A DNA stretch of 64,000 nucleotides, from contig CM037779.1 in assembly GCA_021229015.1 (NCBI GenBank), forward strand, positions 2,170,001 through 2,234,000, given 5' to 3'. Shown piece after piece: positions 33,819 to 46,370 of this stretch (within the stretch, counting starts at the first letter, position 1; every line of letters begins with the position of its first letter). The translations under genes and the position numbers were made by a program. The notes under the pieces are model-generated. The model made no database searches. It saw nothing but the letters and a program-made list of their open reading frames with translations, and was not told the DNA's origin. The stretch is from Solen grandis (Eukaryota > Mollusca > Bivalvia > Adapedonta > Solenidae).

Positions 33819-33881
33819 AAACAGCTTGGAACCTGACCTGACGCCGAGTTACTTGGCGTCTGGTCTGGTTCCAAGCTGTTT
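33819..33881. repeat. 63-bp hairpin, copy 2
   Basis: Same outer 15-bp stem as copy 1; the inner stem GACGCC/GGCGTC is perfect, so this copy is closer to the intact hairpin. Confidence 0.9.
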
Positions 33882-33902
33882 GCAATGGCTGTTATATTCA
33901 CC

Positions 33903-34210
33903 GTTACCATGCCAAGTGTTAACACTTGAGAGGTAACAGTTTTGGTCAAATCTTGATGAAACTTGTTCAGAATGTTTACCTTGACATTTTATCTAGGCCA
34001 ATTTTTAATCGGGGTAATAACCTTGTTAACACTCTAGAGGCCACAGGACATTTGGTCAGAATATCTTGACAATATCTAGGTTAAGTTCCAATTTGGGTCA
34101 TATATGGGCAAAAACTAGGTCTCTACAGGCCACATTTGTGAGGCAATCTTGATGAAGCTTAGTCAAAATGTTTGTTTCCCTTTAATGGTTAGGGAACATA
34201 ATTGCAACCA
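33903..34210 (-). repeat. Diverged pearl-type core units
   Basis: GTTAACACTCTAGAGGCCAC, CTTGATGAAACTTG and ATCTAGGCCAA match the core units of the element at 49137-49879. Heavily decayed, without recognisable ends. Confidence 0.5.
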
Positions 34211-34569
34211 CCGTTTAGCCCTGCGTGTATCTTAAGAGGCGACTGTGATTTTGAGATTCTCACAAATGCATAAAAGTTTGTTAGCTCCATGGTGAAATAA
34301 AATGGAGAAATCAAAATCTTGTGTTGTTCATGTTGCTTATGTTTGTCCAAACTTACAGTAACTGATCGGATTTCGAACCACTATTTTGATGATCATGCTT
34401 GAATTTATTAATCACTCCACTACCTTCCATTACATAGAAATACATAAGTGATTAACACCTTATTTTTTTTTAAAGTGTATCCAACCATTTGAATGTATGC
34501 GTGTTTGTAATGTTTCATCCCAACTTTTGCTCTCTTTCTTTCCTTCTATCTTCCCTTTTGAGTGTGTGA

Positions 34570-34800
34570 GTGTTTGTTTGTTAGGTTTAACATCCCACCA
34601 ACAGTATTTCAGTCATTTGGAGATGATTTCTACTTGAGACATATATAGTGCCAACACACTGCAGTGTCACTCCACAGACATGTGGCATGATACTACACTT
34701 GTGACCCAGTCCAGAAAGATGTATTAACTGACCGCCACCATATGACTGAAATATTGTTAAGTGCGGCTAACACCCAAACCAAACAAACAAACAGAATGTT
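34570..34800 (-). mobile_element. SINE tail fragment
   Basis: GTTTGTTTGTTAGGTTTAAC, CAGTATTTCAGTCATTTGG and GATGATTTCTACTTGAGAC match the copy at 56060. It ends in CAAAC repeats and contains GACTGAAATATTGTTAAGTG on the other side. Confidence 0.6.
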
Positions 34801-34984
34801 TGTTTTGGCAATATCTAGGCCAAGTTCAAATCTAGTCTAGTGCAGTCAAAAACTAGGTCACCAGGTTAAATCTTAAAAACACCTTAAGACTGAAGGCCAC
34901 ATTGTTTGGACCAATGGTGGTTTGGTTTAACAACCGATCAACCGTTTCCTCGATCGTTAAGAGGTACTTACAGTCTACATAAAA

Positions 34985-35520
34985 TCAGAGCGTAAGTGGG
35001 CGAGTGGTAAAGGTGCACAACTCTCAACCTGAATATCATCTGTTTGAGTGGGGCTTGTTCCTCTGACCTCACAAATAGACACCACAGTAGGAAATGGACT
35101 CTAAGAGTGATCGTATAAGCTCCAAGTCACAGTCCAGTTAAAAATTAATTGGTACACTTTTTGACTCCATTATAACGTTTTTCTGGGGGTTCAAGAAATT
35201 GACATATCACCATAGAAGATTGGCCATATAAGTAATGCAGTTACTCCTTTATAACATATTTTGGCCATTGGGAGCCATGAACACATACATGTAGTGTTAT
35301 AATGGTGTAGTGATTAACAGATACTCTATTATGGAGTCCAAGTGTACAAACTAACAAAAACCTTTTCGTGCCATAACCGGTGAATTTCTCGGCTAACACT
35401 GCAAGTGGCTATCAACTTTTCCACATGAATCAACGATGGGAGGCAAGTCACCACTATGACTGTAGCCAGCTAACCCCATGAGCGCTTTCTGGACCTCTGG
35501 ATTGACAAACTAATATACTG
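34985..35520 (+). mobile_element. tRNA-derived SINE with an inserted segment (tentative)
   Basis: GTGGGCGAGTGGTAAAGGTG resembles a tRNA 5' half with an A box. A body continues to about 35130 and seems to resume at about 35365 (GTGCCATAACCGGTGAATTT). Between them a 200-bp segment carries CATTATAACGTTTT at one side and TTATAATGGTG at the other, possibly a small inserted element. Confidence 0.4.
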
Positions 35521-36925
35521 CACTATGCTGTTGTAGTGCGAATCTGGTTCATGAGTGGTCATAAACTAGGCTTGGTCTGGAAGTTTGTATATTTTGTTTT
35601 GTAAAGTCATTTTGAGTAAATTTTGGCTTGCAGCAAACTTGACCACCAACATTGTTAAGGTTGCCTATTATTTTTGATTATTCACAAAAATATTTGCTAT
35701 TTTATTTTTTAACAAATTATGCAGACTTCCAGAACATTCCTCAAGAACTCAAACAGGCAAACCACCATAAAGGTAGAAACTAGAAGCTGTAAATAGAACA
35801 TACAACAAGTTTATTCAAGTTATCATGATTTACATTTCCAAAACAGTAAATTCGGAGACCATGAATGTAAATTGTATTTAATTGCTTCAAAACTTCAAAA
35901 TTTTCTTTATTTATTCTCAAACATGAGGAGTCCAGTCAGATGATGAATTCTCTCCATCAGAAATGAAACAGTTTCCATCATGAAATGATAAATGGATAAA
36001 CAGACATTTTTACATTGCATACAGTATGATACAATACATATAGTATTGTAAAAGTTCACAAAATACTCATCTGCTGCAATCTACAAACTCATAGGACATA
36101 TTCAGAATTCTAATTGCATTGGTTGGGGGTATAATTTGTAATATAAATGTAGTGGTTGGGGATATGTGACATTTTCCAATTCTGTTGGTGGGGGGTGAAA
36201 AAAAAAAAATTGTGTTGGTGGTACCCTCTTTTTGAAGTGGCGTCCCCCCCCCCCCTTTTTTTTCCTGGAACAGCCCTTAGAGTAACCTTTGCGTTTTCAC
36301 ATTTTTAATAAAAAAAATATATATATGGGTCGGTGGGTAGCCTTTATTTAACACTTTATTTGGTAATGTAATGATACTTACCAAATTTAATGATAAAAGT
36401 GTCCTTTAAGGTAATAATGTTTCTTTTTTGTTTTTCTCTCATTGTGCTTGCATTTCTTTAAAAGTTCTTGTCAGCTGCAGTGCAAGTGAGGCTGCAGATG
36501 CAACTGCGACAGCCTTATCTGCATTGCTAAACACAATCGGGACCATTTGCTATATTTGTTGCCCATTTAAATTAATATGTCTGTGTGACAAAAAATCGAT
36601 GTGCATACAGCCTTTAAGAAAATTTGAAACTTAATTCTTAATTTCAAAATGGTCACCTCCATCATAAATGTTATTTATTAGATTATTAATGAAGACAAGG
36701 AAGCAAAAAATAAACTATGACAACAAAATTTAAAATGGGGGTATTAATTACTTCCAGTTATAGTTCTACATTCTATATATGCTTTGGTACTTATGTCCCA
36801 CTAGAATATTCCCTCTTTTGAGCCAGAGAAATTAATTATAGACCCCCCCCCCCTTTCCAGACCAATTGTACATTTATAGCTGCATTTTAGGTCAGTTACA
36901 TAGTTATAGCCCGTCTTTCTCACAT
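35521..36925. other. Non-coding stretch with homopolymers
   Basis: No gene recognised. It contains poly-A (36199), poly-C (36245 and 36844) and short T-rich tracts. Confidence 0.45.
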
Positions 36926-37385
36926 GTTAAGTACTGTCAAACACTGCCTCAGAACGTTTTGGGTGTGATGGGGGTGGGGGAAGTGTATGGCCTGTACCTC
37001 ACAAAATGTCTTGTCCGACACCATCTCAGACATTAAGGGGTGTGATGGGGTGTATCGCACTGTACCTCACTCAGCATGACTTGTCAAACACACATCTGGG
37101 AATATTGAGGGGGTGTAATGGGAGGATGTATCGCCCTGTACCTCACACATGTCATGTCCAACAAGGTCTGGGAACAGTCAGTCCACAAGGTCTGGGAACA
37201 TTAAGGGGTGTGATGGGAGGGTGTATCGCCCTGTACCTCACACAAGTCATGTCGGGGGGAAATTAAGGGGTGTGATGGGAGGGTGTATCGCTCTGTACCT
37301 CACACAATGTCTTGCCTGACACCATCTCGGAATGTTTAGGGGTGTGATGGGAGGGAAATATCACCCTGTACCTCACACAACATGT
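36926..37385 (+). repeat. Minisatellite of ~80-bp units, about six copies
   Basis: Units share GGGGTGTGATGGGAGGGTG, TATCGCCCTGTACCTCACAC and, in some, TGTCTTGTCCGACACCATC. Spacing varies by small deletions, and one unit carries an internal CACAAGGTCTGGGAACA duplication. GC-rich against an AT-rich background. Confidence 0.9.
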
Positions 37386-37924
37386 TTTGTATGCCTATGC
37401 AGATCTTTGGGTTGTAAGAGGCAATCTACAATATCATAATACATGAAGCTGCAAGGTTCAGGATCTTGATTCTTAGACAAAAATTAAAATAGTATTACCA
37501 TAAACATATTATTATGTACATATTTTGTTTGTTCAAGTTAATAGTTGGCTGATATCAAAAATAAAGTATCAAGGAACTTGGATTGCCCATTCAAGCATCT
37601 GGATTGCCATTTTAGTTTACCTTGTACAATTTTAGTTTTTTTAGCATTGGGCAGTGTATTTGAGTCTTCTCAGAAACTGATAAATATTCATGTAAATCTG
37701 GCTTTGAAATATAAACAATCACACATGCAAAATATCAGACATGCACACAATAAGTTATTTATTCACTGAGTTGATTAAGTATTATCTTCTTGGGTAGAAC
37801 CAGTACTACCAACAGGCTTGGGGAAGTTAAAAAGGTAATGTGTATTGCATTGAAATGCATTATATTTTTCGAAGTATTGTTTGTGTGTAATACAAAAAAA
37901 AAATATTGCAGGTAATTACAGTGT

Positions 37925-38217
37925 AGGCCAGGGTGGGGATGGATTTCTACCAACTGAGCTTGCAAGGGCTATTAATTTAATCTGACAGTTTTGAAACAAT
38001 ATTCAAACATATATATATATGGTAGGAAGTGTTGTGGAAGCGACTTAAGGCCATCATGGCCCTCTTCTTTTTTAAAGTGTAAGGTCCAGAATTTATTAGC
38101 TATCTGAATATACAGTAGTTGTTCAGAAAGCTACAGAAATTAAATTTTATTGATTAATTCATCCCTATTGGGTGGGGATGGATTTCTACCAACTGAGCTT
38201 GCAAGGGCCATTAATTT
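37925..38217 (+). repeat. Long direct repeat left of the outer MULE
   Basis: AGGCCAGGGTGGGGATGG through CCATTAATTT is repeated at 45539-45829 with very few differences. Internally it is one full unit of about 241 bp plus the first 50 bp of a second, each starting GGGTGGGGATGGATTTC. The unit holds a GGCCATCATGGCC palindrome. Confidence 0.9.
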
Positions 38218-39349
38218 GGGGTACGGACAATACCCCCTCCGGACAATTCCCCCTTAGGACAATACCCCCTCGGACAATACCCCCTCGGACAATATGCCAG
38301 GGTGGACAATACCCCCTTCATATAAAAATTATATATTTATGCATTAAAATATTTATTTATGATATACATGAATAATAAAGCATTAAATATTGTGAAATTT
38401 TGTTGCTTTGGTGATTGAAAAACTAAAATAAGTGCAGGCATAAAGTGTTTGCAAATTGTGTTAATCCTTGTGAATCAAACTAGCTGTTAATTTACGCAAT
38501 ATTTGATTTGTACCTTAATTACCAAATAATTATACACAATTATTTAAAAAAATTTAAAAAAAATGTTGTTTGCAGTGTTATAAGTGTAATGTGTTATAAC
38601 AAGAATAAGAAAGATGTAATTAGAGACATACTTTGATGTATTAATCATTCAATTAATTATAATTATAAAAATAATCAATTACTATTATACCAATTTTAAC
38701 TAATTATATTGTACAGTTCACAAGATATATGTTTGTTGATATGTGTTCTTTGTAAGGTACAAGGACAATTATTAAAGCTAGTTGTAATTATATGCCTTCT
38801 TTGAAGTATTAATTTGCATGCATTCATGTACTAAAAGGGGGTACGGACAAAAGCCCACTAGGACAAAAGCCCACTAGGACATAAGCCCATAGGACAAAAG
38901 CCCATAGGACAAAACCCCACACCTATTTTTGACAAGGGGGACAAAAGCCCACTTTTTTTTTTTTTTTTGTAAACTTAATTATGGGAAGAAAAAAAGGGAT
39001 ATAAGAATATTAATATAAAGAACTTCTTAACACAATTAAATACAATTATTAAGGAGTTCACACCTAATCTCTTTAAAGTCTTCATATATCACACCTCTAT
39101 TCTTTAATCTTGTTGTCTTTGCCTTGTTTGTTTTATTTTGTTGTGCAATTTCGATAATGATGTAGTAATTATTTGTAATTATTGCATATTTGTTTTACAA
39201 TTGATCATTTAAGAAGGTTGCAGCATCAAAGTATGTATGCAGCCAAACTGAGGCAAACTTTGTTCAGTTTGTATTACTCATGTATCAAGTGTTTTATATA
39301 TATTCTACCAAAATTATGACCTCTTTATTCAATTTTGTAACTTGAAGTA

Positions 39350-41778
39350 ATGGAGATTATTAAGAATAGGAAAGGTGGTGTAAAGCTCTGTTTTGAGGGA
39401 TTTATGTATACGAAGAAGTATGTTGGTGCAACTACAATGCGATGGGAATGCTCACAGAGACGTGCATACACATGCTCTGGAGCAGCGGTCACTGATTTAG
39501 AGGTAAGTTATCATAATTGTCTTCATCCTTTTCCACTAATCACCTATTCTCACGAGATAAGCCCAACTTATTCTGACCAAATGTAAAAAATTAAACCTGG
39601 ACAAAACTAATATTTCATAATAAAAGTTGAAAAAACAACCATATTTTTTAGACATTTGTTACCATAGTTTGAATCACTTTTTTAAAACTTCAAAAAGGCA
39701 AACTTCAATACATCATCGGTCATGTAAAGTAAAAAAGAAGATCATTTTCTGAAACTATGTTGCGGTATTATTGTGTTATATCATGAAAATATACATTAGA
39801 CTGCCATTTTTTATTTCATCTTTGATAAATTCGAAGCTAACATTTTAGCATGATTTTTAAAGGAGACACCATGTATATTGATAAAATAACAAAACCCATC
39901 AATATCATTACATATTTATAAAATTATGATTAAGCGACACTCAAATTTTAAACTTGGTCCTATCTCGTGAGAATATGTGTAATATATCTGCAACAGAAAT
40001 TTTTTTTGTGTGTGTTTGTGAGCTTTACATCTTAGAAAAGTTCCAAAATTTATTCGTGTGAAGCTAAAATATCAATAGTTCAATAAAATATTCATTTATC
40101 AAGACATCTGAACCTGAAACTTTATTTCTTTTTAAACTTTTTATAACAAGTTACTTCATTATCTAGAAATAGGTCCATCTTATATTTCGTCGATCTATCC
40201 ATTTATTACCAGTTTGATACCCTTTGTTAAAAAGTGGATTGTGTGATTGAAATAGTTAAAAATATGATAAAATCATTAACATTGAATTATTAAGCATTAC
40301 TATGTAAAGTCTTTTTACCGCACTTTACCGCACTGGTCATTTACCGAAATGTCCGTAAATAAAAAAAAGTTTTTTACTGTCATTTTATAAATTATTTGTA
40401 AGGTAGTCATTGAAGACAAATCTAGGAAAATGTGGATAAAAAGTTTTTATCTTGTTTGTAGATGCAACATGTGATATCAACGACGACACACACACATGAA
40501 AAGGACAATACAGCAACCGAAGCAGCTAAACTGCGCATGAGAATGAAGGACAATATCACCACCAACAGGGGACAGCCATGCCAGATCCTTGCAGACACTC
40601 TGAAAAACACCACTGTGGAGGTGCGTGCTGCTGTCGGAAAGATGGATTCTGTGAAACGCACTATACGTAGACAGAAGAAAGGTGCAGTTCCAAAGGAACC
40701 AGCTTCACTTCGTGATCTTGTTATTCCTGAAGAGTGGACAACAACAGCAGAACCATACAGACACCCATTTCTCTTCCATGACAGTGGTCCTGACTCTGGC
40801 AGACGGATGCTAGTGTTTGGAACGGAACAAGGACTGAGACACCTTGCCTCATCTAACACATGGTTCATGGATGGGACCCATGATTCAGCACCTGGGATTT
40901 TCCAGCAGATTTACATAATCCGTGCCCCTCTTGGAGAGAGTGCAGTGACATGTGTGTATGCCCTTCTGTCTGGAAAGAGCCAGGAAGTTTATGAGGAGTT
41001 GTTCAGTGCAATTCAGGTTAAGGCCCAGAATCTTGGATTTGATGTTGATCCTCTGCACATTGTAACGGACTTTGAGCAGGCATCGATTCGTGCTGTGAGA
41101 GCCATCTTCGGTGAACATGTAACTCATCGTGGATGTTTCTATCACCTAACTCAGAGTACGTGGAGGAAGATTCAAGATCTATCACTTGTGGACCGGTACA
41201 GGAGTGACGATGACGTGAAGCTCTTCTGTGGCATGGTTGACGGCTTGGCATTCCTGCCAGTTGAAGATGTTTGTGACGGTATGGACTACCTGAAGGACAA
41301 CACACTGGAAGGTTGTGAATTGTTGGTAGACTACTTCGACAAAACCTATGTCACTGGAACATACAGAAGAATACAACCAGTTCGCGCAGAGGGGGATGAC
41401 AACATTGTGCCAGTGAGAGTCCGCAGGATCCCACCTTTGTTTGCTGCATCACTGTGGAATGTTCATCAAACTACATTAGATGGCGAGGCTCGTACAAACA
41501 ACATCTGCGAGGCATGGAACCGAAAGTTCCAAAGCCTCATTGGTCACAGTCACCCATCAGTATGGACTGCCATAGATGCCTTCAGGAAGGATCAAGCTGA
41601 AGTTGAGCTACAGTTTTATCTGAATACCCAAGGTCAGCCACCAAAGAAGAGAGTGAAAACTGTGACAAAGAATTTGCAGGAACGTCTTCGCAACCTGTGC
41701 TTAGACTATGTTGAAGGCAGGAAGAATCTTCAAGAGTTTTTGCACAGTGTTGGTCACTGCATTAGGTTCAAATGTTAA
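39350..41778 (+). CDS. MULE transposase with N-terminal FLYWCH-like finger
   Basis: Exon 1 (39350-39502, 51 codons) starts at an ATG and reads KLCFEGFMYTKK then MRWECSQRRAYTCSG, a FLYWCH-type zinc finger with two Cys. The donor is GAG|GTAAGT. Exon 2 (40462-41778) follows an acceptor TTTGTAG in phase 0, giving 489 residues. In the joined protein the probable catalytic triad is Asp of WFMDGTHDSAP (about 188), Asp of HIVTDFEQA (about 254) and Glu of NICEAWN (about 401). A conserved HRGCFYHL motif lies between the second and third. The enzyme excises and inserts DNA between tandem-repeat ends such as those here. No stop or frameshift breaks either exon, so this copy may be functional. FLYWCH fingers fused to MULE cores are known in animals. 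Confidence 0.9.
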
Positions 41779-42173
41779 TTGATTGATTGTGATTGCAGAT
41801 CCTGACAGAAATGTAAATGAACTCTTACAACATTGTAAGTACAAAGATTTGATAAACATTGCAGACAGACTTGCAATGTATATTTATTATTGTAATGTTC
41901 TGTTCATTATGACTTGTATGATAAGATTAAGTACAAGTGCTCTTAAAATGTAAATGAACTCTAACAACCATTGTATATGCTGGATTAATTAATGAAATTT
42001 TTCTGTTAAGTAGCTGAATTATTTGGTTAACTGTGAATATATCTAATTATAATTACACCTGCCTTCAGCATGTGCTCCATTATCATGTGCAAAACTATAT
42101 ATGTGCTCATTAGTGTTAATACTACTGGAATTATTAAACATTTATAATTATATCTGCCTTCTTGCATTTCCGT

Positions 42174-42200
42174 GAGAGAGAGAGAGAGAGAGAGAGAGAT
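42174..42200 (+). repeat. (GA)n microsatellite near the inner MULE 3' end
   Basis: About 12 GA repeats. The outer MULE has a matching (AG)n tract at 45166-45191 in the same relative place after its coding region, so the tract was probably present in their common ancestor. Confidence 0.9.
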
Positions 42201-42458
42201 GATTAATATCTCTAAAAACTTTAAATGTTTAATTATATACTGAATTATTATTAAAAGTGGGCTTATGTCCTAATGGGCTTATGTCCTAGTGGGGTTATGT
42301 CCTAGTGGGCTTATGTCCTATGGGCTTTTGTCCTAGTGGGCTTATGTCCTAGTGGGCTTTTGTCCTACACCCTACTAAAAGGTGTAAATTGTATCTATTG
42401 TATTTCCCTATATAATCCAAATGGATAATCTGTAAAAATCATACATTAAGTTCAAGTC

Positions 42459-44804
42459 ATGGAGGTCATTAGGAATGAGAAAGGTGGTTGTAAGTTGTGT
42501 TTTGATGGATATATGTATACAAAGAAGAATTCTAACAAATCCAGGATACGGTGGGAATGTTCTAATCGGCATGCATATTCTTGTCTCGGATCAGTGGTGA
42601 CTGACTTGGAGGTAGGTGACAATTGTGCTATTTCGTTTTTTTCTCACTGTCTGTCTTTTTTTTCTTTCTTTTTCTTTCTTTCTTTCTGTTTCTTTATATG
42701 TGATGAATTTATCTATAATGTTATTGGCGACCAATTACTACATTCCTATTATTTTTGATAATATAATTTTTGAAAAATATACGGACAATTAGATCCGTAT
42801 TATGAATTATTATATATATTTCAACTCAAAATTTATATTAATATTTTTTTGTTATAATCAAATAAATTGTGGTGGCAGAAAATGTAAATTTGGAAGAAAA
42901 AATGAAAATTAAGGATATTTACATACACGCGGGTGTCATCAAACATTTAATATTGATCACATTTTTGTTATAAACTAGTAAATCGTGATTACAGAACTTG
43001 TAAATTTTGTGAGACAGATATGAAGAAGAATTGCTGATTTAAACTTACTCAAATTAAAATTGGTTTGTCAAATATAATATTACATAATATAATAAAATGA
43101 TAAAAAAAAAAAAAAAATTTAAGAAAATATTAAGAACTAAAGGATATATTTTGAATAAAGTAATTATACTTGCTGGTCAACTTAGGAAACTCAATTGTTG
43201 ATCATTAAGGACAAATTGTAAATTTTGAAATTTGAAGAATACTATACATGAGCCCACTATACATACTATATTATATTACTACAAATCTCAGTGCAATTTT
43301 TGACGTCAATCTTTTTTTTTTTTATTCATCATCAGTTTGAACGCCTAAGAGAGGATTGGTTACTATGGTGACGTTTAATAGAACATATATTATATGCACT
43401 AATAAAATAACATCCATTAATTTAAAATAGTTTAGAGATATTATATATAAAATTAACCGTACACTTAAAATCAAATAAGTTATGGCAAAAGTCTACGTAA
43501 TTCTGGGACACCCCTCGTACATAACAAATTTTACATATTCTGTCATCATGGTTTACTTGATTATACCGTTTTATCGGTATTATAAGTAATTATATACTAA
43601 AAGAAAAATTCAATTTGTAAATGTATATTTTAGATTAAGGACGTCATATCCACTACACAACACACACATGACAGAGATGATGTCGCCATCGAGGCTGCTA
43701 AGGCTAAATTGAAGATCCATCATCCCTGAGTGAGCTCAATCTACCCCAGGAGTGGACAACCACTGGAGGACCTGACGGAGTTCCCTTCCTCATGCATGAT
43801 AGTGGGACTGATTCACAGAACCGAATGCTGGTGTTTGGTACAGAGCAGGCTTTGAGGCACCTATGTCGGTCGGACATTTGGTATATGGATGGCACCCACC
43901 CTTCAGCACCTGGGATATTCCAGCAAGTTTACATCATCCGTGCTCCTTTAGGTGAATCTGCTGTGACTTGTGTATATGCTATGTTGTCAGGGAAATCTCA
44001 GGAAGTGTATGAGGAACTCTTTGGTGCTATTGTGACCAAGTGCGAAGAGTTTGGATTCAGTCCCGATCCACTGACTGTAATAACTGACTTTGAGCAGGCT
44101 GTGATTAACGGTATTCGTGTTACTTTTGGACAGCATGTGAACCACCGTTGTTGCTTCTATCATCTCACTCAGAACACTTGGCGAAAAATACAGGCTCTTT
44201 CCTCGTTGATCTCTACAAGACGGATGATGAAGTGAAGTTGTTTTGTGGTATGTTGGACGGACTTGCCTTCTTGCCTGTGGAAGATGTTAGTGCCGGGATG
44301 GACTTTCTTAAGGACAATACTCCAGAAGGTTTGGAAGAACTTGTGGATTATTTTGACAGGATTTATGTGACAGGAACTTTCCGCAGACTGCAAGCTATTC
44401 AACTGCAAGGTGATGCTGAAGTCAATGTGGTACGTGTCAGGAGGATCCAGCCACAGTACCCGCCTCCACTCTGGAACCTCCATGTGGCAACCTTGAACAG
44501 TGAATCCAGGACAAATAACATTTGTGAAAGCTGGAATCATGGATTTCAGAAGCTAATCGGATACAACCATCCTTCAGTGTGGATCGCCATTGAGAGTTTT
44601 AGGAAAGATTGTGCACTTGTGGAAACCGCTCTCTTCCAGAATGCCAATGGCCAACCACCACGCAAGAGGGTAAAGACTGTTACGAAGAACCTGCAGGAGC
44701 GACTGAGAAACTTGTGTTCTGATTATCAGGCCCAGAGTAAGACGATGGAAGAGTTTCTTCGAGGGGTCGGATGGTGTATCAGGTGGAAATTAAACACTAT
44801 GTAA
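42459..44804 (+). pseudogene. MULE transposase of the outer element, broken
   Basis: Exon 1 (42459-42611) is the FLYWCH-like finger (KLCFDGYMYTKK), donor GAG|GTAGGT. Exon 2 starts at 43634 after TTTTAG. Compared with the inner copy, about 65 residues are missing at about 43713, where the frame hits a TGA. It reopens with QEWTTTGG and runs through WYMDGTHPSAP and VITDFEQA. A second frame change at about 44196 is followed by an open frame with NICESWN to the stop at 44804. All three catalytic acidic residues are present, but in separate frames. It is the same family as the inner copy, at roughly two-thirds identity by eye. The element could only move using another copy's enzyme. Confidence 0.9.
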
Positions 44805-45165
44805 AGTAAAGTATGTGCGTCTGTGTGTGACAAAGTTGTGAAAAAGATTCATACAACTTATATTCAAAGTTTTGAAAACTTGTGCTGAATTAAATGTGTG
44901 CTTTTGTTAAATATGAGCTTTTATACATGCATCTTTGATTTATGTTGAATGTTATTAATAACGCTATTTCAAAGAAGAAACAATCTTGGTAAAATTGTAG
45001 ACATGTGCTTTAAATGTTTTACAGTTAAGTATGTGCTTTTATCCATGCTTTTATCCATGTGGAAATAAATCATTAACCTTTGATTGTCTTAAGTTATTTT
45101 CAAATCCCTATATCATCATCAATTATTCAATGTCACCCGTACATTCAATGATTCTATTATGTATG

Positions 45166-45191
45166 CAGAGAGAGAGAGAGAGAGAGAGAGA
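45166..45191 (+). repeat. (AG)n microsatellite near the outer MULE 3' end
   Basis: About 13 AG repeats, positional counterpart of 42174-42200. Confidence 0.9.
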
Positions 45192-45538
45192 ATATCAATT
45201 AAATTTATATTAAATGAAATCATAATTAGTATAATAAGACTACTCCCATGTAAAAAGATACTTTCCATATCAATAATTTAGTCTAAAATTGTATATAGAC
45301 ATGTCCATGAATTCATCTCAAAATGAACATTTTAGTACATGAGTAAACAAAGGGAAATAAACATTAACTAATTTTCATATTTATTTATTATTAACTTTAT
45401 AAAATGACTTTAAAAAACATTGAGGGGGAATTGTCCCAAGGGGGAATTGTCCTAAGGGGGAATTGTCCTGAGGGGGAATTGTCCGAGGGGGTATTGTCCT
45501 AAGGGGGTATTGTCCGGAGGGGGTATTGTCCTACACTC

Positions 45539-45829
45539 AGGCCAGGGTGGGGATGGATTTCTACCAACTGAGCTTGCAAGGGCTATTAATTTAATCTGAC
45601 AGTTTTGAAACAATATTCAAACATATATATATGGTAGGAAGTGTTGTGGAAGCGACTTAAGGCCATCATGGCCCTCTTCTTTTTTAAAGTGTAAGGTCCA
45701 GAATTTATTAGCTATTTGAATATACAGTAGTTGTTCAGAAAGCTACAGAAATTAAATTTTATTGATTAATTCATCCCTATTGGGTGGGGATGGATTTCTA
45801 CCAACTGAGCTTGCAAGGGCCATTAATTT
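45539..45829 (+). repeat. Long direct repeat right of the outer MULE
   Basis: Near-identical to 37925-38217. Beyond 45829 the second unit continues (AACCTGACAG...) and is itself interrupted at 45861 by a hAT-like element before resuming at 47441. Confidence 0.9.
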
Positions 45830-46171
45830 AACCTGACAGTTTTGAAACAATATCCAAACACAGTGATTCAGATTGGCGTCGGCCATCGGCAATTTGCCGA
45901 AAAAATAATAAATTGCCGATTTTTTTTCAAGAGGTAAGACAGATCTGCCGATAAAATTCTCATTAATGGGACAAAATGGCCAATCGTTTTTTCAGAAATT
46001 ATGACATCAATGCTGATTGAAAAGTGTTGAGTACGAAAAGTAAATATTACTTGACGTGCAATGCGAGTTGGTTAATTTTAAGCACTTTCATGTCGATTTG
46101 TCTGGTTTCCAAACTGTACAATAGCTGAGTAACCTAGCAGTGTAGAATGCAGGGAACCAGACTGAATCAAA

Positions 46172-46370
46172 ATGGCGTCAAAGAAACGTAAACACGACGA
46201 AAATCAAAGACCTTTATTTGCAGTTGGTGTTTCTCGCCCTGAAAAAGATGCCGAAACAGATTTGATGCAATCGGAGGATGAGTCAGCCGATAATCCAAAA
46301 TGCCACCGCAAGTTTTAGACAGAATGGCTGTCAAAGTTCAAATGGTTGAGATTTGATAAGGGAGCGAGTC
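46172..46370 (+). pseudogene. hAT transposase N-terminal remnant
   Basis: From an ATG the frame gives a Lys-rich start (MASKKRKHDENQRP), an acidic stretch (SEDESADNP) and CHRKF, then a TAG at 46316. In the same frame it continues TEWLSKFKWLRFDKG, which resembles the segment preceding the zinc finger in ZNF862-like hAT proteins. It ends where the 46370-47105 insertion begins. The finger, catalytic core and dimerisation domain are absent. Placement inside CAGTG ends supports the hAT call. Confidence 0.6.

Larger units (their letters stand above)
33409..33900 (+). repeat. Tandem duplication of a ~253-bp unit with an internal hairpin
   Basis: GCAGATCTCTGTTGG through GCTGTTATATTCACC occurs twice (about 33414-33650 and 33658-33902). 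The second copy has a 15-bp insertion, ATGAAAGGAATTTGT. Each carries the 63-bp hairpin annotated separately. Confidence 0.85.
38839..42372 (+). mobile_element. Inner MULE transposon with a 10-bp target duplication
   Basis: Inverted ends consist of tandem GGACAAAAGCCCACTA-like units (left 38839-38955, right 42257-42372). TACTAAAAGG is present on both sides (38829-38838 and 42373-42382), within the 8-11 bp expected for MULEs. It is 3.5 kb and carries a transposase gene without visible lesions. Confidence 0.9.
38218..45538 (+). mobile_element. Outer MULE transposon, 7.3 kb including a nested MULE
   Basis: The left end (38218-38325) and right end (45423-45538) are inverted and built from repeats of GGACAATACCCCCT (with GGACAATTCCCCCT variants). 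The element carries a two-exon FLYWCH/MULE transposase (42459-44804, broken). Another MULE (38839-42372) has jumped into its left part; without it the element would be about 3.8 kb. It is flanked by ~291-bp direct repeats instead of a visible 8-11 bp duplication. Confidence 0.85.

Noticed and set aside
40422..40868. 148-codon minus-strand frame
   Set aside because: Antisense shadow of the inner MULE transposase.
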